A DNA stretch of 64,000 nucleotides, from NCBI RefSeq assembly GCF_902804485.1, contig NZ_CADCST010000054.1, forward strand, positions 101,292 to 165,291, in the 5' to 3' direction. Below are positions 54,781 to 63,032 of this stretch, one piece after another (position 1 is the stretch's first letter; every line of letters starts with the position of its first letter). The stretch comes from Flavobacterium collinsii (lineage in GTDB: Bacteria; Bacteroidota; Bacteroidia; Flavobacteriales; Flavobacteriaceae). A program made the position numbers and the translations under genes. Under the pieces are notes generated by a model. It had not been told where the DNA came from. It saw only the letters and a program-made list of their open reading frames with translations, and did no database searches.

Positions 54781-55200
54781 CTACTGTTCCACGTGAAACA
54801 TAGCGATTTTTTCATCTTCTTTAGATCGCATTAACTCGGCTTCAGCATCACTTTTATCTTTATATCCACAGTAATGTAATATACCGTGCGCTAAAACTCT
54901 TTTCAATTCTTCAGCAAAAGAAACATTAAAATCTTTAGCATTATCTTCTACTCTTTCAACAGAAACAAAAATATCTCCGTTAAGTTCGTTGCCAACAGTG
55001 TAATCAAAGCTGATAATATCTGTTAGTGTGTCGTGATCCAGATATTCTACATTTATCTTATGAAGATACTCATCATCACAAAAAATATAATTTATCTCTC
55101 CTTCGTTTTTGTTTTCAGAAACGATAACAGCACTTATCCAATCAGAAAAAGCTTGTTCGTTGTCTAAAGTAAATTCGGTTTCGTAATTAAAATTGATCAT
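54781..55200 (-). CDS. ybeY: Endoribonuclease YbeY (16S rRNA maturation)
   Basis: 139 residues. The zinc-site region is LAHGILHYCGYKDKSDAEAE (about 107-126): the first two His of the family motif H-x3-H are present, but the third His is replaced by Asp (GYKD instead of GYDH), which I believe is common in Bacteroidota. YbeY takes part in 16S rRNA 3' maturation and late 70S quality control. The C-terminus (EKIAMFHVEQ) is encoded by a parS site. Its ATG overlaps the stop of the upstream DUF4175 gene (ATGA), so translation is coupled. Confidence 0.92.
   Translation of the reverse strand: MINFNYETEFTLDNEQAFSDWISAVIVSENKNEGEINYIFCDDEYLHKINVEYLDHDTLTDIISFDYTVGNELNGDIFVSVERVEDNAKDFNVSFAEELKRVLAHGILHYCGYKDKSDAEAELMRSKEDEKIAMFHVEQ
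54785..54800. other. parS-type site 6, inside the 3' end of ybeY
   Basis: TGTTCCACGTGAAACA. On the minus strand it supplies the last codons of ybeY (encoding MFHVEQ), so it is both coding and a centromere site. Confidence 0.85.
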
Positions 55201-58200
55201 TTTGTATTAAAATATTCTTGAACTTTTTGATTAAAATTCGAGCGCAAAGGTAGTGATTGTCTGTTTAATATCTCCACACTGTTTAAATATTCCAGTAACG
55301 AACTCGGCAATGCGTTTGTTCTATTAGGAAATTCAGTCTTATTGGTTTCAGATTGACGCTTCGTATCTTGGCCTTGTTGTTGAACTGCGTTGTTTAATTT
55401 TAGTAATTCCTGCTGAATATTAAGGATACGTTGCAAGTTCTCATTCTTAAAACCTTTATTCAAAATTTGTTTTTCAGAAGCTTTCATCTGATCGATTACA
55501 GATTTACCTTGAGAATCTAGTCCTTTTTTTACAAGTTCTTTTTGCAAGGCCTCACGTAATTTTACTTGTTCTTTGTAAATTTCCATGATTGCCTCAGCAT
55601 CTCCTTCTCCATCATTGTCCTTCATCTCCCCATTACTTTGACTTCCATTTTTATTTCCCTGACCAGTTTTACCATCACCGTTTTTACCTTTACCATCCTT
55701 ACCATTACTTTCTTTACCTTCACCATTTTTTCCTTCGCCCGGTTTATCTCCTGATTTATTCCCAGGTTTATCTCCTGGTTTACTACCCGACTGCATTCCT
55801 TCTTTCATTTTATCACCTAACCCTTTTTGCTTTTGAATAATATCCGGCAATTGCATCCCTTGTCCATCCCCAGGTTTTGGTTTTCCCGATCCCGGTTTTG
55901 ACATAGACATCTGCATGTTGTTTAATAAATCACTTAAAAAATCGGCAAGTTTATTAGCAGAAGAAACTGCATACTGCTGATGAGATACTCCTTTTGGAAC
56001 CTGAACATCGCTCAAACTTTCAATCGCTTTATCAATATTGTACTGCACATTACCAATTTCCTTTGTTACATCTTCTGCCACTTTAGGGTTACGAAGTGAT
56101 AAAGCAAACAAACTATCATCAACATATCGAAACTGCTGTTTCAGGTTTTGTTGAATTTTAATATTCTTTGTGTAAGCCGAAGACCCCAGTTTCATAGTTC
56201 TAAACTGTTTCATCACATCTTCCTGAGATAAAGAATACGCTAAAAGGTTATCCAGAATTTGACGTAACATGGCAACATCTTCTTCCATTTGCTCCTGCTC
56301 TCCACCTTCCATACCAGCATCCATTTGTTCGGCCATGCTTTTCATCTTCTTAGCAGCACTCTTCTGTTTTGGTTTGGCCGAAGACGAATTCTTTTTACCC
56401 AATTCTTCAGAAGCTTTTTGCAAATCATTCTTTACATCTTTTTCTTTCGAAGCATCAGATGGAATATCTAATGGAGCTTTTAACGTTTTATTTTCTTCTT
56501 TCAGATCCTTTAAATCTTCCTGGATTTTATCAAAATCTTTATTGATGTCTTCCTGCTTATCCTGTGTATTCTCTTTGTCTTTATTTGAAAGTTGTTCTTG
56601 TTTTTCTGCAAGCTTGTTTAATTTTTCAGCAACCTGTTCTGCTTTCTTAGACACATAAAAACGTTTGGTTAATTCTACCAATTGCTCCAAATTACGAGAT
56701 TGATTCTTACTAATCTGTTTGAATTTTTCCATCTTATCAAACAAATCTTCGCTGTTCAATTTATCATTTAAGCTCTTCAATTCATCCATTAACTTCTGAT
56801 TTTTTTCCAAATCCTTTTCTGCATTGTCGAGTCTCTTTTGTAAATCATCAGCCGTTTTGTCTTTTTTATCAGACTGAAACTTATCTAAATTCTTATTCAT
56901 TTTCTCTGTAAACTGCTTCATCAATTCATCCTGTTGTTTCTGACGTTTGATAAAATCATTTACTTTCTGCTGATCTTTAAACTCTAAATTGTCTTTCTCT
57001 TTTCCTGCCTTCTGAATCTTATCTATTTCAGAAAATTGCTTGGTTTGATTTTTTAAAGATTTCTCTAAACTATTAATATTCGCATTCTGTTGTTGCAATT
57101 CCAAATCATGAATTTCATCCGTAGTCGAAACACGATCAGAGAACACAGAAGATCTTGTACTCTTGAATCCATGAGGCGTATCGTTATCAAAAACTTCAAA
57201 ATAGTATTCGTAAGCTACTCCCTCCTGCACCGCCAGATTACTTGGAAAATTAAAAACAAACTGATCAAATACTCCAGACTTCACCGGTATTGTTCCACGC
57301 TTGGCAGTGTTTGGTTTGTTTCGTTCGTAATAAACAACCTGCAATTTAGACAAGCCGTAATCGTCTCCTAACCTTCCTAAAACATAGTTTTTATCTAACT
57401 TTAAACTATCCGGAGCAGGTGCAACATTGATTGTTGGATGCTGATCCTTGATAACTGACAGCTGATAATCTAATTTTTCGTAGTTTTTAACCTTATTATT
57501 CGATGTAAGAATTTGATATTCTGTATTTTGACTGATGTTTTTAGTCAATTTAAACTCATTTTCATCCTTATTAAACTTAAAAACTGAGTTATCGTCCCTC
57601 CAAACAATCTCCTGAGTTGATTGTGTTTTCATTTTCCAGGTCACCAAAGTTCCTTCAGGCAAAATAGCATTCCCCGTTCCCAGAATAGTTTCTGATTTTC
57701 TTTTTAAATAGGATGGAAAATTAAGAACCATTTCGAAGTTGGCAATTGAAGGAACTGTTATAACTTTTAACTCATACTCCTCCGATGAAACAGAATTTCC
57801 TTCAAAAGAAAACGAAACATTCTCTACCGGTTTTTCAATTTTGAATTCAAACTTTCCTGGTTGAGCTGATTCCATAAAATAACTTTCATTACCAATATGA
57901 ATCATCACATTCTCCGGAACCACCTTTCCAACAGATTCAATTTTGACAACGAAATCTTTGTTCTGCTCTGTTTGTAAATTATGATTCAGCACCACAAATT
58001 TAAAAGGTGCCAGTGGTAAAAAGGTAGCATTAAAATGTACGACTCTATTTAAACTTTGAGAAATAACATTGCTGTTTCCTGAAATATAAAACACAGCAAA
58101 AAGCAAGACCGGAACAATTGCTAATGGCAAATACTTTTTATTGGTCTTAAAATTGATTGCATTCCCAAAAGGAATTGGTTGTAGAGAATTGGCTTTTTGC

Positions 58201-58595
58201 TCTATGGAAGCCATCATCAATTCTGAACTTTCGGACGAACTTTCGGAAGCTGACAATTGCAGAAAATTAGTTAGTTTATCACTTACTTCTGTAAAATGAT
58301 TTCCAATAATAGCCGAAGCTTGGTTGTAGTCTATTCCTTTTTGAAGTTTAAATAACTTAAAAACCGGAAATAAAATAAATCGAAACAAAAGAAAAACTTC
58401 TACTCCTATAAATAACCAAAACAATACGGTTCTTCCAAATGGTTTTAACCATAGGAAATACTCGATGAAAAGTGTAAAAAGAAAATACAACAATCCGAAA
58501 CCAATAAAAAGAAGTCCTCCTTTTATCAATTCGTTTGTATAATACTTTTTTATAAATGCTTCTAGCTTTTGGTATATAGCAGATGTTGTTTTCAA
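55197..58595 (-). CDS. DUF4175 family membrane protein with long coiled coil and Gly/Lys-rich tail
   Basis: 1132 residues. Two hydrophobic helices near the start (about 22-42 and 46-70) and a third near 155-172, then a region of beta-rich repeats (about 175-480: LPLAPFKFVVLNHN, YLKRKSETILGTGN, YEYYFEVFDNDTPHGF). A very long charged coiled coil follows (about 500-780), another helical block, a Gly/Lys/Asn-rich disordered stretch (about 900-1000, PGDKPGNKSGDKPGEG) and a final helical domain. It matches DUF4175, a Bacteroidota family of unknown function. The extracytoplasmic beta region suggests a cell-envelope stress or scaffold role. It shares an operon with ybeY through a 4-base overlap. Confidence 0.82.
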   Translation of the reverse strand: MKTTSAIYQKLEAFIKKYYTNELIKGGLLFIGFGLLYFLFTLFIEYFLWLKPFGRTVLFWLFIGVEVFLLFRFILFPVFKLFKLQKGIDYNQASAIIGNHFTEVSDKLTNFLQLSASESSSESSELMMASIEQKANSLQPIPFGNAINFKTNKKYLPLAIVPVLLFAVFYISGNSNVISQSLNRVVHFNATFLPLAPFKFVVLNHNLQTEQNKDFVVKIESVGKVVPENVMIHIGNESYFMESAQPGKFEFKIEKPVENVSFSFEGNSVSSEEYELKVITVPSIANFEMVLNFPSYLKRKSETILGTGNAILPEGTLVTWKMKTQSTQEIVWRDDNSVFKFNKDENEFKLTKNISQNTEYQILTSNNKVKNYEKLDYQLSVIKDQHPTINVAPAPDSLKLDKNYVLGRLGDDYGLSKLQVVYYERNKPNTAKRGTIPVKSGVFDQFVFNFPSNLAVQEGVAYEYYFEVFDNDTPHGFKSTRSSVFSDRVSTTDEIHDLELQQQNANINSLEKSLKNQTKQFSEIDKIQKAGKEKDNLEFKDQQKVNDFIKRQKQQDELMKQFTEKMNKNLDKFQSDKKDKTADDLQKRLDNAEKDLEKNQKLMDELKSLNDKLNSEDLFDKMEKFKQISKNQSRNLEQLVELTKRFYVSKKAEQVAEKLNKLAEKQEQLSNKDKENTQDKQEDINKDFDKIQEDLKDLKEENKTLKAPLDIPSDASKEKDVKNDLQKASEELGKKNSSSAKPKQKSAAKKMKSMAEQMDAGMEGGEQEQMEEDVAMLRQILDNLLAYSLSQEDVMKQFRTMKLGSSAYTKNIKIQQNLKQQFRYVDDSLFALSLRNPKVAEDVTKEIGNVQYNIDKAIESLSDVQVPKGVSHQQYAVSSANKLADFLSDLLNNMQMSMSKPGSGKPKPGDGQGMQLPDIIQKQKGLGDKMKEGMQSGSKPGDKPGNKSGDKPGEGKNGEGKESNGKDGKGKNGDGKTGQGNKNGSQSNGEMKDNDGEGDAEAIMEIYKEQVKLREALQKELVKKGLDSQGKSVIDQMKASEKQILNKGFKNENLQRILNIQQELLKLNNAVQQQGQDTKRQSETNKTEFPNRTNALPSSLLEYLNSVEILNRQSLPLRSNFNQKVQEYFNTK

Positions 58596-58732
58596 TGTGA
58601 ATCTGTTTTATTTATAACCTATAAAAGTACTAATTTTAATGATATAATGATCAATTCGATAATTAGTCAATTGTATTACAAATAAGTCATTATCACAATT
58701 AAAGTCATTTTCTAATTATCTAATTAGAGTCG

Positions 58733-58740
58733 TATCTTTG
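58733..58740 (+). promoter_or_regulatory. Putative -7 box of the gltX promoter
   Basis: TATCTTTG fits TAnnTTTG, 18 bases before the gltX ATG. No TTG at the expected distance, so the -33 element may be degenerate. Confidence 0.45.
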
Positions 58741-58757
58741 CATCAAAATTTAAACAA

Positions 58758-60263
58758 ATGTCAAAGCAAGTTCGTGTGCGTTTTGCACCAAGTCCAACAG
58801 GACCACTACATATTGGCGGAGTTCGTACTGCCCTATTCAATTATTTATTTGCAAAAAAAAATAATGGTGTTTTTTATTTAAGAATTGAAGATACTGATCA
58901 AACTCGTTTTGTTCCCGGTGCAGAAGCTTATATTATGGAAGCACTGGAATGGTTAGGAATTGCTCCTGAAGAAACTGTTGGAAAAAATGAAAAATTTGGT
59001 CCGTACAGACAAAGTGATCGTAAAGAATTATACCAAACTTACGCCAGTCAACTGATCAATTCCGGATGGGCGTATTATACTTTTGATACTTCGGAAGCTT
59101 TAGATACTTTGAGAAAAGAACAAGAAGCCGAAGGAAAAACATTTATTTACAATCATACTATTCGTGAAAAACTAGATACTTCATTAGTAATTTCTGCTGA
59201 AGAAGTTGCTAAAAGAATCGCTAATGGCGAACATTATGTAATTCGTTTTAAAACTCCGGTTGATGAAACTTTACATTTGAAAGATATCATACGTGGTGAT
59301 GTAAAATTTGAAACCAGTTTACTTGATGATAAAGTCTTGTTTAAAAGTGACGGAATGCCAACATACCACCTAGCCAATATTGTTGATGATCATTTGATGG
59401 AAACATCACATGTAATTCGTGGTGAAGAATGGTTGCCATCAATGCCTCTTCACGTTTTATTATACAGAGCTTTTGGTTGGGATGCTCCGGAATTTGCACA
59501 TTTACCTTTGATTTTAAAACCAGTTGGAAACGGAAAATTATCAAAAAGGGATGGTGATAAATTAGGATTTCCTGTCTTCCCGTTAGAATGGAAAACAGAA
59601 GAAGGCATTTCTTCCGGTTACAGAGAAAAAGGATTTTTCCCCGAAGCGGTTGTAAACTTCCTTGCTCTATTAGGTTGGAATGATGGAACTGACAAAGAAT
59701 TATTTTCATTAGAAGAATTGGTAGAAGCTTTTGACCTGAATAGAGTTCATAAATCTGGAGCTAAATTTGATCCTGAGAAAAACAAATGGTTCAATCATCA
59801 GTATCTAATCAAACAAAATGATGCAGATTTAGCGAAAGACTTCTCTCCTATTCTAACTGAAAAAGGTATTGATATTTCTAAATTTGATCTGACAAGAATT
59901 GTTTCCTCTATTAAAGAACGTGCACATTTCGTATCAGAATTTTGGGATTTAACGGATTTCTTTTTCCAGGCTCCTACATCATATGATGAAAAAGCAAGCA
60001 AAAACTGGAAGGAAGAAACTCCAACTTTGATGCAGGAATTAATTTCGGTTCTTAAAAATATCGAAGATTTTACTTCTGCCAATATTGAAACTATCGTAAA
60101 AGATTGGTTAACGAAAAATGAAATTGGAATGGGTAAAGTAATGCAACCTTTCCGCTTGAGTTTGGTCGGAGCCCTTAAAGGTCCTCACCTATTTGACATT
60201 GTTGAAATCATTGGAAAAGAAGAAACTATTTCGAGAATTCAGAAAGCAATTTCAACTTTATAA
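58758..60263 (+). CDS. gltX: Glutamyl-tRNA synthetase
   Basis: 501 residues, class I synthetase. The N-terminal RFAPSPTGPLHIGGVRTALF carries the HIGH motif, LRIEDTDQTR follows, and the KMSKS-type loop is KLSKRDGDKLG (about 255-265). The C-terminal anticodon-binding part is complete (ends ISRIQKAISTL). It charges tRNA-Glu, and tRNA-Gln where the GatCAB route is used. Divergent from the DUF4175 gene with a 160-base spacer that holds its promoter. Confidence 0.97.
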   Translation: MSKQVRVRFAPSPTGPLHIGGVRTALFNYLFAKKNNGVFYLRIEDTDQTRFVPGAEAYIMEALEWLGIAPEETVGKNEKFGPYRQSDRKELYQTYASQLINSGWAYYTFDTSEALDTLRKEQEAEGKTFIYNHTIREKLDTSLVISAEEVAKRIANGEHYVIRFKTPVDETLHLKDIIRGDVKFETSLLDDKVLFKSDGMPTYHLANIVDDHLMETSHVIRGEEWLPSMPLHVLLYRAFGWDAPEFAHLPLILKPVGNGKLSKRDGDKLGFPVFPLEWKTEEGISSGYREKGFFPEAVVNFLALLGWNDGTDKELFSLEELVEAFDLNRVHKSGAKFDPEKNKWFNHQYLIKQNDADLAKDFSPILTEKGIDISKFDLTRIVSSIKERAHFVSEFWDLTDFFFQAPTSYDEKASKNWKEETPTLMQELISVLKNIEDFTSANIETIVKDWLTKNEIGMGKVMQPFRLSLVGALKGPHLFDIVEIIGKEETISRIQKAISTL

Positions 60264-60285
60264 GCAGAGTTCCATTTAATTATAG

Positions 60286-60327
60286 AAACGCTAAGTAACA
60301 TCAAACAAATGTTCTTAGCGTTTTTTT
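60286..60327 (+). terminator. gltX terminator
   Basis: AAACGCTAAG-t-AACAT pairs with ATGTT-CTTAGCGTTT around the loop CAAACAA, followed by a run of T; a strong long stem 22 bases past the stop. Confidence 0.85.
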
Positions 60328-60396
60328 AATGTTTTAAAATTTTAAATTGGAAGAATATTCGTAATTTACAACATCAAAAACTAAATAAGTATCACC

Positions 60397-61380
60397 ATGA
60401 ACACAGCATTTATTATTATTCTAGTCCTGGCATTCTTCATACTAATGTCTTCCTTTTTTACTGTGAAACAACAATCTTCGGTAATTATAGAAAGATTCGG
60501 TAAATTTTTGAGTGTTAGAAATTCAGGTTTGCAATTAAAAATTCCGTTGGTCGATCGATTGGCCGGACGTGTTAATCTTAAGATTCAACAGTTGGATGTT
60601 ATTATTGAAACCAAAACTAAAGACAACGTTTTTATCAAAATGAAAGTTTCGGTTCAGTTTAAAGTTATTCAGGAAAAAGTATATGATGCTTTTTATAAAC
60701 TTGAATATCCACATGATCAGATTACTGCTTATGTATTTGATGTAGTTCGTGCCGAAGTTCCCAAACTAAAACTTGATGATGTTTTTGAAAGAAAAGATGA
60801 TATTGCAATTGCGGTAAAAAGAGAACTAAATGAAGCAATGACTACTTACGGTTATGATATTATCAACACTTTGGTAACAGATATTGATCCGGACATTCAG
60901 GTAAAAAATGCCATGAACAGAATTAACGCCGCTGACAGAGAAAAAACTGCTGCTGAATTTGAAGCTGAAAGCTCCAGAATTAGAATTGTTGCTAAAGCAA
61001 AAGCTGAAGCTGAAAGTAAACGTTTACAAGGGCAAGGTATTGCAGATCAACGCCGTGAAATTGCAAGAGGTCTTGTAGAAAGTGTTGAAGTTTTGAACAA
61101 TGTTGGAATTAATTCTCAAGAAGCTTCTGCCCTAATTGTAGTCACACAACATTATGATACACTCCAAGCGATTGGTGCCGATGCTAATTCAAACTTAATT
61201 CTATTACCAAATTCTCCGCAAGCCGGAAGTGATATGCTAAACAATATGGTTGCTTCTTTTACGGCATCCAATCAGGTTGGTGAAATGATGAAGAAAAACA
61301 ATAAAAAAATTGTAAAACCAAAACCAATCGAACCACAGCAATCAGGTTATGAAGATGACATTCAACCAGAAGTAAAATAA
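60397..61380 (+). CDS. SPFH/band 7 membrane protein (stomatin/QmcA-like)
   Basis: 327 residues. One N-terminal transmembrane helix (about 3-22) followed by the SPFH domain: VKQQSSVIIERFGKFLSV, LKIPLVDRLAGRVNLKIQQL, KDNVFIKMKVSVQFKV, then the helical flotillin-like part with AADREKTAAEFEAESSRIRI and AKAKAEAESKRLQGQGIADQ. Stomatin-like proteins form large ring assemblies in the membrane and modulate proteases (for example FtsH) or membrane domains. No NfeD partner gene is adjacent, so it is the stand-alone QmcA type. Separate transcription unit between two terminators. Confidence 0.9.
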   Translation: MNTAFIIILVLAFFILMSSFFTVKQQSSVIIERFGKFLSVRNSGLQLKIPLVDRLAGRVNLKIQQLDVIIETKTKDNVFIKMKVSVQFKVIQEKVYDAFYKLEYPHDQITAYVFDVVRAEVPKLKLDDVFERKDDIAIAVKRELNEAMTTYGYDIINTLVTDIDPDIQVKNAMNRINAADREKTAAEFEAESSRIRIVAKAKAEAESKRLQGQGIADQRREIARGLVESVEVLNNVGINSQEASALIVVTQHYDTLQAIGADANSNLILLPNSPQAGSDMLNNMVASFTASNQVGEMMKKNNKKIVKPKPIEPQQSGYEDDIQPEVK

Positions 61381-61387
61381 TTATTCA

Positions 61388-61422
61388 AAAAGAAAGAGGC
61401 TCATTTGCCTCTTTTTTTCTTT
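61388..61422. terminator. Bidirectional terminator
   Basis: AAAAGAAAGAGGC (61388-61400), loop TCATTT, GCCTCTTTTTTTCTTT (61407-61422). It ends the SPFH gene; on the minus strand it includes the stop and last codons of the DUF6327-like gene. Confidence 0.85.
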
Positions 61423-61655
61423 ATAAACCAGTTGATAATAAACGGTAAAATAGATTGTAAAATTTGCGGATAAGAACTAAAAAAGTATTCTTTATAAGAA
61501 GAAAAAACTCCGTTTACAATACTTTGCGGTGTTATAGACTCTTTTGTTTTTTGGAAACTTAAAACTAATTTTTGATAATTAATCTCCTTCTCCAGCTTCA
61601 GAATTTCTAAATCTCTTTCGATCTCCGCATATGATGAATATTTTTTCGTCTCCAT
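61401..61655 (-). CDS. Small DUF6327-like protein
   Basis: 84 residues, no signal peptide. The N-terminal half is a charged helix (SYAEIERDLEILKLEKEINYQK) and the C-terminal half is amphipathic or membrane-associated (QILQSILPFIINWFIKKKRGK). I recall this as the small family (DUF6327) that follows the holin-like gene in Flavobacteriia; that name is from memory. It starts 2 bases after the stop of the holin-like gene, so they are cotranscribed. Probably interacts with that membrane protein. Confidence 0.7.
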   Translation of the reverse strand: METKKYSSYAEIERDLEILKLEKEINYQKLVLSFQKTKESITPQSIVNGVFSSYKEYFFSSYPQILQSILPFIINWFIKKKRGK

Positions 61656-61657
61656 AA

Positions 61658-62008
61658 TTAATCATTAAAAAATATTTCTGAAAATTTTTCCAAAATTGGT
61701 CCTTCAACAAACTTATCTTTTACAAAGAAAAGCAATATTGTGGCCACAAGATAGATCCCTCCTACCGTTAGAAATCCTAATGTATAACTCCCAAACAGGT
61801 AACTAAAAGCGAAAGCTGCTGCTACAGATCCAAAAAGTAATACCATTCCAACACATAGTAAAATCAAAGTAAACTTAAAAATTAAGGTAGTTGACTTCAT
61901 GGCAACCTTAAAACCCCAAAGTTTATAGTAGGCCAAATGACTATCGAGATAAATTTTAGCCTGATCCTGAATATTTTCAGTATTTTCTTTTAATTCTTCA
62001 AAAGCCAT
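61658..62008 (-). CDS. Holin-superfamily III / DUF1469-like two-helix membrane protein
   Basis: 116 residues. A short polar N-terminus (ELKENTENIQDQAKIYLDSH) is followed by two long transmembrane helices (about 42-70 and 75-98) and a charged tail. It fits the phage-holin-like DUF1469 family, in which many members are chromosomal, non-phage membrane proteins co-located with YtxH-type genes. No phage genes are near, so cell lysis is not implied. Middle gene of the YtxH/holin/DUF6327 trio. Confidence 0.8.
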   Translation of the reverse strand: MAFEELKENTENIQDQAKIYLDSHLAYYKLWGFKVAMKSTTLIFKFTLILLCVGMVLLFGSVAAAFAFSYLFGSYTLGFLTVGGIYLVATILLFFVKDKFVEGPILEKFSEIFFND

Positions 62009-62028
62009 AATTATAATTTGATTAAAAA

Positions 62029-62129
62029 AAGAAGCACAAAACTCATGATTTAAAAATTGTAGTTCAATTATTCTAAAGAGTAAAATAATCTACACAATCA
62101 ATAAAATCATACTAAGCTTTGTGCTTCTT
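62029..62129 (-). repeat. Long inverted-repeat element between the YtxH and holin-like genes
   Basis: AAGAAGCACAAA (62029-62040) pairs perfectly with TTTGTGCTTCTT (62118-62129). Further pairing continues inward (ATGATTT 62045-62051 with AAATCAT 62104-62110; ATTG 62056-62059 with CAAT 62095-62098), giving an imperfect ~100-base hairpin. On the minus strand it ends with a T-run, so it may also terminate or attenuate transcription into the holin-like gene. Confidence 0.6.
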
Positions 62130-62135
62130 GGATTA

Positions 62136-62462
62136 TTATTTCTGAAGTTTAGCGTTTTGTGCTTTTAAATCAGCCAGTTTAGTTTCTAAAAAACTAATTA
62201 CTTCTTCTGTTTTATAACTCATATTTGAAAGTAATTCACCATAAGTTCCATCTAAATTTTCTTTTGCATGTGTAAATTTTTCACGCAAAACCTCAGAACT
62301 TGCTGAAAGCGAATCTTTCAAATTATGTGTTGCATCATCTAAACCTTCCTTAAGTTTAGCACGAGTTTTAGATCCTTTGTCGGGAGCAAATAAAATTCCA
62401 ATCGCTGCACCAGCGGCCGCAGCACCTAAAATTGCTGCTACAGTATTTAAGTTCTTTGACAT
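62136..62462 (-). CDS. YtxH domain protein
   Basis: 108 residues. The N-terminal helix LNTVAAILGAAAAGAAIGILFAP followed by DKGSKTRAKLKEG is the YtxH signature (Gly/Ala-rich membrane helix, then a charged helix). The rest is a coiled coil (LREKFTHAKENLDGTYGELL, VISFLETKLADLKAQNAKLQ). YtxH proteins are small stress-induced envelope proteins; the molecular role is not established. It leads a trio with the holin-like and DUF6327-like genes, though a structured spacer lies between. Confidence 0.85.
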   Translation of the reverse strand: MSKNLNTVAAILGAAAAGAAIGILFAPDKGSKTRAKLKEGLDDATHNLKDSLSASSEVLREKFTHAKENLDGTYGELLSNMSYKTEEVISFLETKLADLKAQNAKLQK

Positions 62463-62552
62463 AATATTTCGTTTAAATGATTAATAAAGGTACTCTTTTT
62501 TTAAATTATAAAATACTGACTTGAGGTTATTTAATAAAAGTTAACACTAAAT

Positions 62553-63032
62553 TTAATACGCATAAGCTACAGCTTCATACTTTCCATCTGCTTTTTCAAC
62601 AATGCTCATAAACGGATATCCGTTTGAAGCCAACTTTGATTTGACTCTCATTGCAGTTTGATTTTTATTAGCGATTGGCGATTCTCCTTTTGTCTTTGTT
62701 GAGACACCACTAAAATTAGCTACCTGTTTCAAACCAACTGTCTTTTCCTGAGGTAAAACAGTAACCAATTTATAATCTGATTTAGAATCGACCACCACTT
62801 TATCAGATACTTTTTTTGATTCTTTTGTTTGCTTATTGGTTAACTGTGAAACAGCATACTTGCTAATTTTATGTTCTTCAGAACTTCCGTTCAATGAATA
62901 ATAAATTAGATCATTCTCCTGTTTGATAAAATTAACATCCAGTTGTTCCCCATTGTGTTTTGTAATTTGATGGGTCTGCCCTATTGCAATATTTGCAAAT
63001 AAAAACGATAGTGTAATAATGATATTTTTCAT
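62553..63032 (-). CDS. Exported protein of unknown function
   Basis: 159 residues with a signal peptide (MKNIIITLSFLFANIAIGQ). The mature part begins HQITKHNGEQLDVNFIKQEN with a beta-hairpin-like pattern (DLIYYSLNGSSEEHKISKYA) as in small surface sensors, then a Lys-rich linker and a C-terminal module RVKSKLASNGYPFMSIVEKA that repeats a KLAS-NGYPF element. No family is recognised. It is followed by a 70-base spacer and then the YtxH gene, but independent expression is likely. Last gene before the AT-rich end of the window. Confidence 0.7.
   Translation of the reverse strand: MKNIIITLSFLFANIAIGQTHQITKHNGEQLDVNFIKQENDLIYYSLNGSSEEHKISKYAVSQLTNKQTKESKKVSDKVVVDSKSDYKLVTVLPQEKTVGLKQVANFSGVSTKTKGESPIANKNQTAMRVKSKLASNGYPFMSIVEKADGKYEAVAYAY

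Noticed and set aside
54637..54834. Plus-strand 65-codon ORF with repeated FHVKH/FHVEH
   Set aside because: The repeated peptide is just the translation of successive parS palindromes; not a gene.
61658..62008. Holin-like gene as a prophage marker
   Set aside because: No other phage genes nearby; the family is common in chromosomal stress clusters with YtxH.
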